DNA from: Bacteroidales bacterium UBA4293
GTDB lineage: Bacteria; Bacteroidota; Bacteroidia; Bacteroidales; Bacteroidaceae
Direction of reading: 5' to 3'
Assembly: GCA_002395835.1 (NCBI GenBank)
Contig: DGVD01000018.1
Location: 344,468-408,467, forward strand
DNA: 64,000 nt
This document shows, piece by piece, positions 49,663-59,203 of this stretch (its first letter is position 1; every line of letters starts with the position of its first letter). The notes beneath the pieces were generated by a model, which did no database searches, was not told where the DNA came from, and saw only the letters and a list, made by a program, of their open reading frames with translations. The position numbers and the translations under genes were made by a program.

Positions 49663-52359
49663 ATGATTTACCCAACCAACTTTGAACAAAAAATCGGATT
49701 TGATGAAATCCGGCTCATATTAATGGGCCGATGTCTCAGTAATTTAGGTAAGCAAAAAATTAAAGAAATGTTTTTCTTATCTAAATTCGATGATATTGTC
49801 TCCTCACTAAAAAAAGTGCAGGAGTTCGTTCGAATTGAACAGGAAGAGACTGATTTCCCCATTCAATATTTCTTTGATGTACGCGAGGATCTCAAGCGCA
49901 TCAGCTTAGAAGGATCTTATATAGAAGAGCAAGGTTTGCATGACTTATGCCGTTCTTTGGAAACTATAGAATCTATAGTCCGTTTTCTTCACCGTAACGA
50001 AGAGAACCAGAAAGAAGAACTGCAAACTCAAAACTTTGCCATCCAATCCAAAGAAGAGTCAAATCCTTACAAGGCCATGCTGGCAAAAAAAAGAGGGAGT
50101 AAACGTATCTTCATCAATGGGCAGTGGATAGTAAAAGAGCCTGACAAAGAAGACAACAAAGAAGAGGCTGATGAAACACCTGTTCAGAAAGAAAACAGTA
50201 AATATCCTGAACTGAAAAAAATGACATTAGGGGTTGCCATTTTTCCCCAATTAACAAAGCGTATACATGCAATTTTAGATGATTACGGAAAAATAAAAGA
50301 TAGCGCCTCTCCTGTACTGGCCCAAATCAGGAAAGAACTGGCAGGAACAGCAGGAAGTATTTCACGTATACTTAACCAAATTTTAAGAAATGCTCAAAGC
50401 GATGGCATTATAGACAAAGACATAGCTCCTACCCTCCGTGACGGACGGTTAGTCATACCTGTGCTTCCTGCTATGAAACGCAAAATAAAGGGTATTGTTC
50501 ATGACGAGTCTGCTACGGGAAAGACTATATACATTGAGCCCACAGAAGTAGTTGAGGCCAACAACCGAATCCGTGAATTAGAAAGTGAAGAACGAAAAGA
50601 AATTATCCGTATTCTAACTGATTTTACAAATTTAATCAGACCTGTTGTCCCTCAATTGCTGAACAGCTATGAATTCCTTTCCCTGATTGATTTCATCAGA
50701 GCAAAAGCCACATGGGCTATTGAAATCAATGCCATTTTACCAGAAATAGAAGATAGATCCCAAATATACTGGGTGCAAGCCATTCACCCTTTGCTGAAAT
50801 CATCGCTAGAAAAGCATGGAAAACAAGTCGTTCCACTAGATATAAAACTAGAACTTGCTAAACGCATCTTACTAATTTCAGGTCCTAATGCTGGTGGAAA
50901 ATCAGTTTGTCTTAAAACTGTAGGCCTTTTGCAATACATGCTTCAATGTGGCTTGCTCATACCTGTTAAAGAAAATAGTAAGGCTGGAATCTTTGATAGC
51001 ATCATGATAGATATAGGTGATGAACAAAGTATTGAAGATGATTTAAGTACCTATTCTTCTCACCTTACTAATATGAAAGTAATGATGAAGAACTGTGGTC
51101 CTAGAGTCCTATTGCTTATTGATGAATTTGGCGGAGGAACAGAGCCACAAATTGGTGGTGCTTTAGCACAGGCTATCCTCCACCGATTTAATGACCAAAA
51201 GTCTTTCGGTGTAATTACGACTCATTACCAAAACCTAAAACATTTCGCGGAGGACAATGATGGCATCGTGAATGGAGCCATGCTTTATGACAGACATCAG
51301 ATGCAGGCTCTTTACCAATTGCAAATTGGAAATCCAGGAAGTTCTTTTGCAGTAGAAATAGCTCACAAGATCGGAATCCCTGATGATGTAATTAAAGAAG
51401 CAAGCGATATTGTAGGACAAGAATACATCAATGCCGACAAATACCTGCAAGACATCGTACGTGACAAGCGTTACTGGGAAAACAAGCGTTTAGCGATCCA
51501 TCAAAAAGAGAAACAGATGGAGCAAGCATTGGCAAAATATCAAGAAGAAATTGAGGAACTGCAAAAAAGCAAGAAGGAAATTATTCGCCAAGCAAAGGCA
51601 GAAGCTGAATCATTGCTAAAAGATAGTAACAAGGTCATTGAAAACACCATCAAAGAAATTAAAGAAGCCCAAGCAGAAAAAGAACGCACACGTGAAGCAA
51701 GGCTTCAGATTCAGGAGTTCCAGAAAAATCTATCTGCAGATGATATGAATGCTGCAGAAGATAAAATAGCTAAAAAGATGAAGCAACTCCAAGAACGTCA
51801 AAATAGACGTGCGGAAAAGAAAGAAAAGAAGAAACTTCAAAATGATAATAAACTAGAAAAAACAGAATCTAAGACTGAGAAAAAACAAGACGTTTTTCAA
51901 ATTGGAGATAAGGTTAGAATAAAAGGGCAAAATGCCGTAGGAGAGATAACGTCCATCAATGGGCAAAATGCAATGATTAGCTTTGAAAGTATGAGGACGA
52001 ACATAAAACTTCAGAGAATAGAGAAAGTACCTTCGCAATACATTTATGAAAAGCCGAAAGCTGCGACTTTCGTAAGTAGGCAGACACAAGATTCAGTCTA
52101 TGAAAAAAAATTACAATTCAGCCAAGATATAGACGTAAGAGGAATGCGTGGTAATGAAGCAGTTCAAGCTATTACTTATTTTATAGATGACGCTATTGTC
52201 CTTGGAGCTAATAGAGTAAGGATACTACACGGAACAGGAACAGGCATTTTAAGAACACTCATTCGCCAATACCTAAAAGTAACACCTGGTGTTAAAAATT
52301 TCCATGATGAGCATGTGCAATTTGGTGGTGCTGGAATAACCGTAGTTGATTTAGAATAA
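49663..52359 (+). CDS. mutS2: Endonuclease MutS2
   Basis: A 898-residue protein; the longer open frame from 49282 runs through two tRNAs and is rejected. Domains: a MutS core with helical lever arms, ATPase Walker A GPNAGGKS (about 407-414), DIGDEQSIEDDLSTYSSH and LLIDEFGGGTEP (Walker B), a coiled coil (about 600-740), a KOW-like segment, and a C-terminal Smr nuclease domain with DVRGMRGNEA and LHGTGTGILR. It is longer than most MutS2 (about 780-830) because of a charged insertion near 125-180. It suppresses recombination or rescues collided ribosomes. A terminator follows. Confidence 0.93.
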   Translation: MIYPTNFEQKIGFDEIRLILMGRCLSNLGKQKIKEMFFLSKFDDIVSSLKKVQEFVRIEQEETDFPIQYFFDVREDLKRISLEGSYIEEQGLHDLCRSLETIESIVRFLHRNEENQKEELQTQNFAIQSKEESNPYKAMLAKKRGSKRIFINGQWIVKEPDKEDNKEEADETPVQKENSKYPELKKMTLGVAIFPQLTKRIHAILDDYGKIKDSASPVLAQIRKELAGTAGSISRILNQILRNAQSDGIIDKDIAPTLRDGRLVIPVLPAMKRKIKGIVHDESATGKTIYIEPTEVVEANNRIRELESEERKEIIRILTDFTNLIRPVVPQLLNSYEFLSLIDFIRAKATWAIEINAILPEIEDRSQIYWVQAIHPLLKSSLEKHGKQVVPLDIKLELAKRILLISGPNAGGKSVCLKTVGLLQYMLQCGLLIPVKENSKAGIFDSIMIDIGDEQSIEDDLSTYSSHLTNMKVMMKNCGPRVLLLIDEFGGGTEPQIGGALAQAILHRFNDQKSFGVITTHYQNLKHFAEDNDGIVNGAMLYDRHQMQALYQLQIGNPGSSFAVEIAHKIGIPDDVIKEASDIVGQEYINADKYLQDIVRDKRYWENKRLAIHQKEKQMEQALAKYQEEIEELQKSKKEIIRQAKAEAESLLKDSNKVIENTIKEIKEAQAEKERTREARLQIQEFQKNLSADDMNAAEDKIAKKMKQLQERQNRRAEKKEKKKLQNDNKLEKTESKTEKKQDVFQIGDKVRIKGQNAVGEITSINGQNAMISFESMRTNIKLQRIEKVPSQYIYEKPKAATFVSRQTQDSVYEKKLQFSQDIDVRGMRGNEAVQAITYFIDDAIVLGANRVRILHGTGTGILRTLIRQYLKVTPGVKNFHDEHVQFGGAGITVVDLE

Positions 52360-52390
52360 AAAAAGGCTTCGGTTTAACCGATGCCTTTTT
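52358..52390. terminator. Bidirectional terminator between mutS2 and tRNA-Thr
   Basis: Arms AAAAAGGCTTCGGT and ACCGATGCCTTTTT (one mismatch) with A and T runs on each side lie between the mutS2 stop and the convergent tRNA-Thr. Confidence 0.8.
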
Positions 52391-52391
52391 G

Positions 52392-52465
52392 AGCCTCTTG
52401 TCGGATTCGAACCAACGACCCCGAGATTACAAATCACGTGCTCTGGCCAACTGAGCTAAAGAGGC
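52392..52465 (-). tRNA. tRNA-Thr (anticodon TGT), no encoded CCA
   Basis: On the minus strand GCCTCTT pairs with AAGAGGC; the D arm is AGCTCAGTTGGCCAGAGC; the anticodon loop TTTGTAA holds TGT; the T loop is TTCGAAT. The 3' end lacks CCA, unlike the two tRNAs at 49.4-49.6 kb. It lies a few bases after the SRP RNA and is very likely processed from the same transcript. Confidence 0.93.
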
Positions 52466-52469
52466 GGGA

Positions 52470-52570
52470 GGGTAAGCTTACTATATCGCGCCGCTACAAC
52501 CGACTACCTTTGCTGCGATCAAGCCCTGGAGGATTCATCAGGAGCTGGCCGTATAGGACTTACCCATTTT
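52470..52570 (-). ncRNA. ffs: Signal recognition particle RNA (small, 4.5S type)
   Basis: About 100 bases on the minus strand. The ends GGGTAAG (52559-52565) and CTTACCC (52470-52476) pair as the closing stem, extended by CTATA/TATAG. The apical part has CCAGGGC and GCAGCAAAGGTAG, which align with the conserved helix 8 core GCAGCCAAGGCAG of bacterial 4.5S RNA that binds Ffh. A strong promoter lies just upstream and tRNA-Thr just downstream. The exact ends are estimated. Confidence 0.78.
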
Positions 52571-52577
52571 GCGGGTG

Positions 52578-52608
52578 CAAATTTAATGCAAATCTTTCAT
52601 ACAGCAAA
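52578..52608 (-). promoter_or_regulatory. Promoter of the SRP RNA-tRNA-Thr unit
   Basis: On the minus strand TTTG (52605-52608) and TAAATTTG (52578-52585) are 19 bases apart, a full match to the Bacteroides consensus, and the predicted start falls a few bases before the RNA closing stem. Confidence 0.75.
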
Positions 52609-52687
52609 ATTTTTTCTCTTTAAAAAAAATTAGACTGTTCCTAATCTTAATTTCTCCTAATTATATAAGAACCTCATTTTTTTTTCA

Positions 52688-52695
52688 TACCTTTG
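52688..52695 (+). promoter_or_regulatory. -7 box TACCTTTG of the DUF4199 operon
   Basis: TACCTTTG lies 22 bases before the ATG at 52718, in an A/T-rich region, and is the only box found for the nine-gene run that follows. Confidence 0.55.
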
Positions 52696-52717
52696 TACTT
52701 TAAATTAGAAAAAAATA

Positions 52718-53275
52718 ATGGAGAGTAACTATTCAGAACAAATCAAGAAAGTCAGTACAATAAATGGTGCATACATTGGATGTATGTGGCTTGCTTCATT
52801 TGTGTGTATGGCTAATACCGTATCATCACCTATTCTTTCATTGCTGGGATTGGGAATCGGCATTGGTTCTCTCTTTGCCATCGTTATTATGGCTTATCAA
52901 TTTTATTGGAAGATCTGTAACGGAGCACTTCAGTTCACTCGTTCATGGCTTTTAGTCCTTCTGATTATTCTTTATGCTAGTATATTGATGGCATTTGGTG
53001 TCTACATCTACATGCAATTCTTCGACAATGGCAACTTCGGATTGTATTATGATCAGATGTTAAAAGAACCTACCACAAAGGCTATGATCGATCAAATTTT
53101 TGCCGAATCAGGGCTAACAAGTGAAGATTTTGTGGCACAAATTACATCACTCTCTCCGATCAGATTGGCATTGAATATCCTAGAAAGCAACTTATTTCTA
53201 GGTTTCCTTATATCTCTGCCATTAACTTTGCTTTCACGCATAAAATTGAGATCATCTACAAACAAAGTAAATTAG
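52718..53275 (+). CDS. DUF4199 family membrane protein
   Basis: A 185-residue protein with four helices: two close together (about 17-65), one near 78-100 and one near 155-175. The layout and the YYDQMLKEPTT segment before the last helix fit DUF4199, a Bacteroidetes family often next to a glycosyltransferase. Function unknown. It starts a nine-gene run on one strand with the glycosyltransferase gene 6 bases on. Confidence 0.8.
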   Translation: MESNYSEQIKKVSTINGAYIGCMWLASFVCMANTVSSPILSLLGLGIGIGSLFAIVIMAYQFYWKICNGALQFTRSWLLVLLIILYASILMAFGVYIYMQFFDNGNFGLYYDQMLKEPTTKAMIDQIFAESGLTSEDFVAQITSLSPIRLALNILESNLFLGFLISLPLTLLSRIKLRSSTNKVN

Positions 53276-53281
53276 TAAATC

Positions 53282-54232
53282 ATGGATATATCTGTTATTG
53301 TACCACTTTATAACGAGGAAGAGTCACTTCCTGAATTGTATACTTGGATCAACCATGTAATGACTGCGAATGGATTCTCTTATGAGATTATTTTTGTCAA
53401 TGATGGCAGTACTGACCATTCGTGGGATGTTATAGAAGGATTGAAGAAGGAGCATGATGAAGTCAAAGGTATAAAATTTCGTCGCAACTATGGCAAAAGT
53501 CCTGCTCTTTATTGTGGATTCAGACGTGCAAAAGGTGATGTGGTTATCACTATGGATGCAGACTTACAGGATTCTCCCGATGAGATTCCTGAACTGTATC
53601 GAATGATAACCGAAGATAAATATGATTTGGTTTCTGGTTATAAGAAAAAAAGATATGACCCACTTAGTAAAACCATCCCTACTAAATTGTTTAATGCTAC
53701 AGCCAGAAAGGTAAGTGGAATCAAAAATCTTCACGATTTCAATTGTGGCTTAAAAGCATACCGCAAGGAGGTAATCAAAAACATTGAAGTTTATGGTGAA
53801 ATGCATCGTTATATCCCTTATTTAGCTAAAAATGCAGGTTTTGATAAAATTGGGGAGAAAGTGGTTCACCACCAAGCTCGAAAATATGGAAAAACTAAGT
53901 TTGGTTTAGATAGATTTGTAAACGGATATCTAGATTTAATTACACTATGGTTCCTTAGCCGTTTTGGACGGAAGCCCATGCACATCTTTGGCTTTACAGG
54001 TAGTCTGATGTTCTTTATTGGCTTCATAGCAGTTTTGGTAGTAGGCTTTGGCAAACTTTATCAAATGTATACAGGTCTCCCTTACAGGCTGGTTACAGAT
54101 AATCCGTGGTTCTACATTGCTCTAACTATGATGATTCTTGGTAGCCAATTTTTCTTAGCAGGCTTTTTGGGAGAACTTATTAGCAGAAGTTCTGAGGACA
54201 GGAACAACTATCAAATAGAAAAAGAGATCTAG
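53282..54232 (+). CDS. GT2 family glycosyltransferase with two C-terminal helices
   Basis: A 316-residue enzyme. ISVIVPLYNEEESLPELY opens a GT-A fold; VNDGSTDHSW and ITMDADLQDSPDEIPEL carry the nucleotide-sugar and metal aspartates; FNCGLKAYRKEV follows. Two helices (about 235-260 and 275-300) are typical of the polyprenyl-phosphate glycosyltransferases of the DPM1/GtrB/ArnC group. It probably moves a sugar onto undecaprenyl phosphate at the inner membrane. Confidence 0.88.
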   Translation: MDISVIVPLYNEEESLPELYTWINHVMTANGFSYEIIFVNDGSTDHSWDVIEGLKKEHDEVKGIKFRRNYGKSPALYCGFRRAKGDVVITMDADLQDSPDEIPELYRMITEDKYDLVSGYKKKRYDPLSKTIPTKLFNATARKVSGIKNLHDFNCGLKAYRKEVIKNIEVYGEMHRYIPYLAKNAGFDKIGEKVVHHQARKYGKTKFGLDRFVNGYLDLITLWFLSRFGRKPMHIFGFTGSLMFFIGFIAVLVVGFGKLYQMYTGLPYRLVTDNPWFYIALTMMILGSQFFLAGFLGELISRSSEDRNNYQIEKEI

Positions 54233-54235
54233 CCT

Positions 54236-54724
54236 ATGAAAAAATTAAGAAAGATCGTCATTTGTCTTCTTTCCATTTTGACTTTTGCAGGGTGTGATGG
54301 AGTGGACTGTCCACTAAATAATATAGTCTATTCCACCTGGGGTTTTTATGCTGATGGTTCTAATGTAACTATAGATGACACTATCTATGTATATGCTAAA
54401 GTTAAAGGGGTGGACACCTTGCTTATTAACCAGTTGTATAATGCAAGTAGTATGAACATTCCACTTAGCTACTATCAACCAGCAGATACATTCACCCTAG
54501 AAATTCATCAATATGTGGATTCTGCAAGCTATGACATCTTTTCTGATCAGATTATTATCAACAAAGAAGACCTAGCTCATTTCAATTCTCCAGAATGTGG
54601 AGTCTGGCATGAGCATAACATTAAAGAAGTGAGTAACACTACCACAATAATTGACTCCATACAAGTAGTACGACAGATTATAGACACCAATGAACAAGAA
54701 AATTTCCGCATTCATTTTAAGTAG
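54236..54724 (+). CDS. DUF6452-like lipoprotein
   Basis: A 162-residue protein with a lipoprotein signal (KKLRKIVICLLSILTFAGC). The mature part has CDGVDCPLNN just after the lipid cysteine and a beta-rich domain. I associate this layout, together with the overlapping downstream gene, with DUF6452/DUF6048 pairs in Bacteroides; the role is unknown. The last 35 bases overlap the start of the next gene. Confidence 0.65.
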   Translation: MKKLRKIVICLLSILTFAGCDGVDCPLNNIVYSTWGFYADGSNVTIDDTIYVYAKVKGVDTLLINQLYNASSMNIPLSYYQPADTFTLEIHQYVDSASYDIFSDQIIINKEDLAHFNSPECGVWHEHNIKEVSNTTTIIDSIQVVRQIIDTNEQENFRIHFK

Positions 54725-55406
54725 CCTGCTCTCCATTTGTCCTATTTTTGCACAAACTGGAACCGCTAAACAGGCAATTAAAAATGAAACCGACTTATTA
54801 AAACAGCCGGCTTTCTTTCAAGGATTGGCTATTTCTGTGGAAGTTGGTGCTCCATTAGCTCATCTAGTAGGGGCTGATGCACTAACAAATGAGGCAGGAG
54901 TCCGATTTAATTTCAAAAACAAATATTTCCCAATAGCTGAAGTTGGCTATTCAAAATATGACACGACAAATGAAGACACCCAAATTCATTTCAAGACGAA
55001 GGCTCCTTACTTCCGATTAGGAATGGACATTAATATGCTAAAAAACAAACTTCAAGAAAATAGACTATTTGCCGGTTTCAGAGTTGGATACAGCACATAT
55101 AAATTTGATATTGATGGTCCAAATATGACTGACCCCGTATGGGGAGACACCGGCCCTCTTTTCTATGAGAATATTGCTAGTAATCGGTTGTGGTTAGAGA
55201 TCGTATTTGGACTTGAATCTGAAATTCTGAAGCATTTTCATATGGGCTTTTCTCTAAGATATAAGCACAAATTACATGAAAAGACCCCATTGGAAGCAAA
55301 TCCGTATTTTATACCAGGTTTTGGACATACTGATAATGGATTCAGAGCCACATACAACTTATACTTTGATTTGACCCGAAAAATAAAGAACAAAAACATT
55401 GACTAA
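54690..55406 (+). CDS. DUF6048-like outer-membrane beta-barrel protein
   Basis: A 238-residue protein with a signal peptide (NKKISAFILSSLLSICPIFAQ). The mature part has alternating beta strands (LFAGFRVGYSTYKF, HMGFSLRYKHKL) and ends in a strand with aromatic residues (ATYNLYFDL), as in small outer-membrane beta barrels. Its start overlaps the upstream lipoprotein gene by 35 bases, so the two are translationally linked and probably act together at the outer membrane. Confidence 0.68.
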   Translation: MNKKISAFILSSLLSICPIFAQTGTAKQAIKNETDLLKQPAFFQGLAISVEVGAPLAHLVGADALTNEAGVRFNFKNKYFPIAEVGYSKYDTTNEDTQIHFKTKAPYFRLGMDINMLKNKLQENRLFAGFRVGYSTYKFDIDGPNMTDPVWGDTGPLFYENIASNRLWLEIVFGLESEILKHFHMGFSLRYKHKLHEKTPLEANPYFIPGFGHTDNGFRATYNLYFDLTRKIKNKNID

Positions 55407-55407
55407 T

Positions 55408-56460
55408 ATGAGTAATCAAAATAATACTTCTAGAAGAAATTCATGGATTTGGAAATTACCTTTCCTTGTATTACTTATTTTAGGAACCATCTTTATTATC
55501 CGAAAGCAATCCACTACTCCTTACATCAAAAATAGTGGAATGGTTTTTGGGACATTTTATAATATTACTTATCAAAGCAACACAGATCTGCAAAAACAGA
55601 TAGAAGAAGTATTGGCTTTGGTAGACCAGTCTCTCTCACCTTTCAATGAAAAGAGCATTATTACTGCTGTTAATAACAATGAAGACGTAGAAGTCAATGA
55701 CATGTTCAAGGATGTTTTCCAGACTGCAATGAAAATTTCCAAAGAAACCCAAGGTGATTTTGACATCACGGTAAGCCCATTGGTTAATATCTGGGGATTT
55801 GGTTTTAAACATGACTTGACTCCAGATAGTGCCAAGATCGACAGTCTTCGTGAGTTTGTAGGTTACCAAAAAGTGAAACTAGTAGGGAATAAGGTTGTGA
55901 AACAAGACTCTAGAATCATGCTTGATTGCAGTTCTATTGCAAAAGGTTATGGAGTTGATGCTGTGGGTAAGTTTCTAGACAAAAAAGGCATACGGAATTA
56001 CATGGTAGAAATTGGAGGGGAAGTCATAACAAAAGGCATATCACCCCGAAAAGCAGACTGGCGTATTGGAATCAGCAAACCAATAGAAGATTCTTTAGCT
56101 ATCAGCAATGAATTGGAAGATATTATAACCCTAAAAGATGAGGGAATGGCTACTTCTGGCAATTATCGGAACTTCTATTATAAAGATGGAAAAAGATATG
56201 CACACACCATTGACCCACATACAGGTTATCCCGTTCAACACAGTCTACTCTCTGCTACTGTCATCTGTGGCAATTGTACTCTAGCAGACGCCTATGCTAC
56301 CTCATTCATGGTTATGGGATATGAAAAGGCTCTGAAGTTTTTAGAAACGCACAAAAACCTTACAGCATATTTCATTTATTCCAATGAAAAAGGAGAGACA
56401 CAAGTATATTATAGTCCATCTCTAAAAAGCAGATTAGCACATTTAAGCGAAGAACAATAA
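55408..56460 (+). CDS. apbE: FAD:protein FMN transferase
   Basis: A 350-residue membrane-anchored enzyme with one N-terminal helix (about 14-34). ApbE marks: MVFGTFYNITYQ, LVDQSLSPFNEKSII, the DCSSIAKGYGVD motif and MVEIGGEV, then ATSGNYRNFY and HTIDPHTGYPV. It attaches FMN to threonine of target proteins such as Nqr and Rnf subunits. The ATG at 55408 is preferred over a TTG at 55399. It overlaps nothing and lies one base after the upstream stop; 9 bases follow to the regulator gene. Confidence 0.9.
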   Translation: MSNQNNTSRRNSWIWKLPFLVLLILGTIFIIRKQSTTPYIKNSGMVFGTFYNITYQSNTDLQKQIEEVLALVDQSLSPFNEKSIITAVNNNEDVEVNDMFKDVFQTAMKISKETQGDFDITVSPLVNIWGFGFKHDLTPDSAKIDSLREFVGYQKVKLVGNKVVKQDSRIMLDCSSIAKGYGVDAVGKFLDKKGIRNYMVEIGGEVITKGISPRKADWRIGISKPIEDSLAISNELEDIITLKDEGMATSGNYRNFYYKDGKRYAHTIDPHTGYPVQHSLLSATVICGNCTLADAYATSFMVMGYEKALKFLETHKNLTAYFIYSNEKGETQVYYSPSLKSRLAHLSEEQ

Positions 56461-56469
56461 CAGAAAAGG

Positions 56470-57156
56470 ATGAAGAACGAGTTAGAAAATAGCATGATGG
56501 AGCGTTTACAAATGCTCCCCCTTTTTCAAGGCATGGCAAACAGTGACATGAATTGGATTATGGAGAAATTACGCTTTGATTTTTCTAAGGTTTCAAAAGG
56601 AACATATATTGTAAAACAAGATGAACTTTGCAATTCTCTTATCTTTATTTTAAATGGGGCAGTAAGGGATGAGATTGAAAGTCCAAACATGCTTTATAGT
56701 TTCTACGAGAAATGTGTAATACCAACAGTTCTTCAACCTGAAATGCTTTTTGGACCACGAACTCAGTATACACATAGTTATTATGCATTGGAAGACACAA
56801 GTATCCTAAAAGTCAGCAAAAAAGAGTTTTGGGAATATCTTGTTGGTGATGAAGTTTTTCGTCTAAACTATATTAATAGAATTAGTGCCGAAGCTCAAGA
56901 TGCCGAAAAGGCTTTAAGATCCATAGGAGGTGGTACTTTAGAACAACGTATTATCCGCTTTATACTCCGTTTCTGCCGAAAACCTGTCGGTGAAAAACTT
57001 CTCAAGATTAAGATGGAAGATCTAGCCTTTGAAATGAATGAGACCAGAGCCAATGTTTCTAAAGTGCTTAATGACTTACAAAAGAGAGGGCTGGTAAATC
57101 TAAAACGATCTGCTATAGAAATTCCTAAAATGGAACTACTTTATCAGACTTTATAA
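56470..57156 (+). CDS. Crp/Fnr-family transcriptional regulator
   Basis: A 228-residue protein with an N-terminal cyclic-nucleotide-binding-like beta-roll (about 15-125), a dimer helix, and a C-terminal winged helix with EMNETRANVSKVLNDLQKRGLV as recognition helix. No N-terminal cysteine cluster of the Fnr type is present. The effector is unknown. Its location between apbE and a peptidase gene in one run may mean control of envelope or redox genes. Confidence 0.85.
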   Translation: MKNELENSMMERLQMLPLFQGMANSDMNWIMEKLRFDFSKVSKGTYIVKQDELCNSLIFILNGAVRDEIESPNMLYSFYEKCVIPTVLQPEMLFGPRTQYTHSYYALEDTSILKVSKKEFWEYLVGDEVFRLNYINRISAEAQDAEKALRSIGGGTLEQRIIRFILRFCRKPVGEKLLKIKMEDLAFEMNETRANVSKVLNDLQKRGLVNLKRSAIEIPKMELLYQTL

Positions 57157-57166
57157 CATATTAATT

Positions 57167-59203
57167 ATGAAAACTTTTGATTTTTCAAAACCATATAATA
57201 CAATTCATCAAGTTACTCCATTTAATCTGATTCAAGTGAGTGACTATGAACCTGGCATTATGCAAGGAATAAAGGAGGAAGAAGAAGAGATAAATAACAT
57301 CGTAAACAATCCGGAATTCCCTACATTTGAAAATACCATTGAAGCATTGGAAAAAACCGGAGAAACATTACACCGGGTAACTAATGTGTTTTTCAACCTT
57401 CTAAGTTGTGAGACAAACGATGAGATGGAAGAAATAGCCAATAAAGTCCAGCCCGCTCTCACAGAGCATAGTAACAATATTGGCTTAAACGAAAAACTGT
57501 TCGATCGTATAAAAAAAGTATATGATAGTCACCCTTCTTTAAATAATGAACAACAAAAATTATTGGATGAGACCTATAAAAGTTTCATTCGTCGAGGTGC
57601 AAATTTAAATCCTGAGAAAAAAGAAATATTTCGTAAAATTTCTTTAGAACTCAGCCAAAACTCTCTACAGTTCAGTCAGAATTCTTTAAAAGAAACCAAC
57701 TCATACATTCTTCATGTCAAGGACAAAAGTAGACTGAAAGGATTACCGGAGAATTCTCTAGAAGCTGCAGCACAAACTGCAAAAGAGAAAAATTTAGAAG
57801 GATGGGTATTTACACTTCAAGCCCCCTCTTATGGTCCTTTCATGAGTTACTGTGAAGATAGAGAACTCCGTAAAGAACTGTATTTGGCATACAATACAAA
57901 ATGTGCACATGGTGGAAATACAGATAATCAAGAGCTAGTCAAGAAAATAGTAAATGGTCGTATTCAGCTTGCTCAACTTTTGGGATATCCAGATTTTGCA
58001 TCGTACGTTTTGGAGAATAGAATGGCTGAAAATAAAGACAATGTTTTCAATCTGCTTCATGAATTATTAGAAAAATATCGACCTGTTGCAGAAAAAGAGG
58101 TTAAGGCTATTGAGGAATTAGCCCATGAAACAGAAGGAGCCGATTTTAAATTGATGCCATGGGACTTCGCTTTCTATAGTGACAAATTGAAATTAAAGTT
58201 ATTCAACATAAATAAGGAAATACTTCGTCCTTACTTCCAAGTAGATAAGGTTATTGAGGGAGTATTTGCTTTGGCTACAAAACTTTATGGCATTACATTC
58301 AAAGAAAACAGGGAAATTCCCGTATTTAATCCAGATGTAATTCCTTTTGAAGTTTTTGATAAAGATGGCAGTTTTTTAGCTGTCCTTTACACCGATTTCT
58401 ACCCTAGAGAAGGAAAACGCTCTGGAGCTTGGATGACTTCCTATAAAGAACAATGGATAGAAAAGGATGGCACAAATAGTCGTCCCCATGTATCCATAAC
58501 AGCTAACTTAACCAAACCTACACCCACTAAACCTGCCCTACTGACTTTAGACGAGGTTCAAACATTTCTGCACGAGTTTGGTCATGCTTTACATGGCATA
58601 TTTGCCAATACAACCTATGAATCTCTAAGTGGCACTAACGTGTATTGGGATTTTGTGGAACTCCCATCCCAGTTCATGGAGAACTATGCAAATGAGAAAG
58701 AATTTCTGAACACTTTTGCTTACCATTACAAAACTGGAGAATCATTACCATCCGAACTTATTCAGCGTATCAATGATTCTAAGAACTTTAATGTAGCTTA
58801 TGCATGTCTACGTCAAATAAGCTTTGGCTTGCTTGACATGGCATACTACACCAGAAAGGAACTCTTACCTGAAAACACTGACATTAAGACCTTTGAACAC
58901 AAGGCATGGGAAAGTACACAATTACTACCTGTCATCCCTGAATGCTGTATGAGTACACAATTCAGTCACATCATGACTGGTGGTTATGCAGCTGGTTATT
59001 ATAGCTATAAATGGGCTGAAGTTTTGGATGCTGACGCATTTGAATACTTTCAAGAAACAGGAATATTCAATCAAGAAACAGCTAATAAATTCAGAAACAT
59101 GTTATCGAAAGGAGGCACAATCCCACCGATGAAACTTTACGAGGAATTTCGTGGAAAGGCACCTTCCATACATGCATTATTACATAGAAACGGTATTATA
59201 TGA
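57167..59203 (+). CDS. M3 family metallopeptidase (oligopeptidase/Dcp-like)
   Basis: A 678-residue cytoplasmic peptidase without a signal. The zinc site is FLHEFGHALHG (His469, Glu470, His473) with a downstream glutamate in WDFVELPSQFMENY. Size and motif spacing match the M3A oligopeptidase A / peptidyl-dipeptidase Dcp group that cuts short peptides. Its stop overlaps the start of the dCMP deaminase gene (ATGA). Confidence 0.92.
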   Translation: MKTFDFSKPYNTIHQVTPFNLIQVSDYEPGIMQGIKEEEEEINNIVNNPEFPTFENTIEALEKTGETLHRVTNVFFNLLSCETNDEMEEIANKVQPALTEHSNNIGLNEKLFDRIKKVYDSHPSLNNEQQKLLDETYKSFIRRGANLNPEKKEIFRKISLELSQNSLQFSQNSLKETNSYILHVKDKSRLKGLPENSLEAAAQTAKEKNLEGWVFTLQAPSYGPFMSYCEDRELRKELYLAYNTKCAHGGNTDNQELVKKIVNGRIQLAQLLGYPDFASYVLENRMAENKDNVFNLLHELLEKYRPVAEKEVKAIEELAHETEGADFKLMPWDFAFYSDKLKLKLFNINKEILRPYFQVDKVIEGVFALATKLYGITFKENREIPVFNPDVIPFEVFDKDGSFLAVLYTDFYPREGKRSGAWMTSYKEQWIEKDGTNSRPHVSITANLTKPTPTKPALLTLDEVQTFLHEFGHALHGIFANTTYESLSGTNVYWDFVELPSQFMENYANEKEFLNTFAYHYKTGESLPSELIQRINDSKNFNVAYACLRQISFGLLDMAYYTRKELLPENTDIKTFEHKAWESTQLLPVIPECCMSTQFSHIMTGGYAAGYYSYKWAEVLDADAFEYFQETGIFNQETANKFRNMLSKGGTIPPMKLYEEFRGKAPSIHALLHRNGII

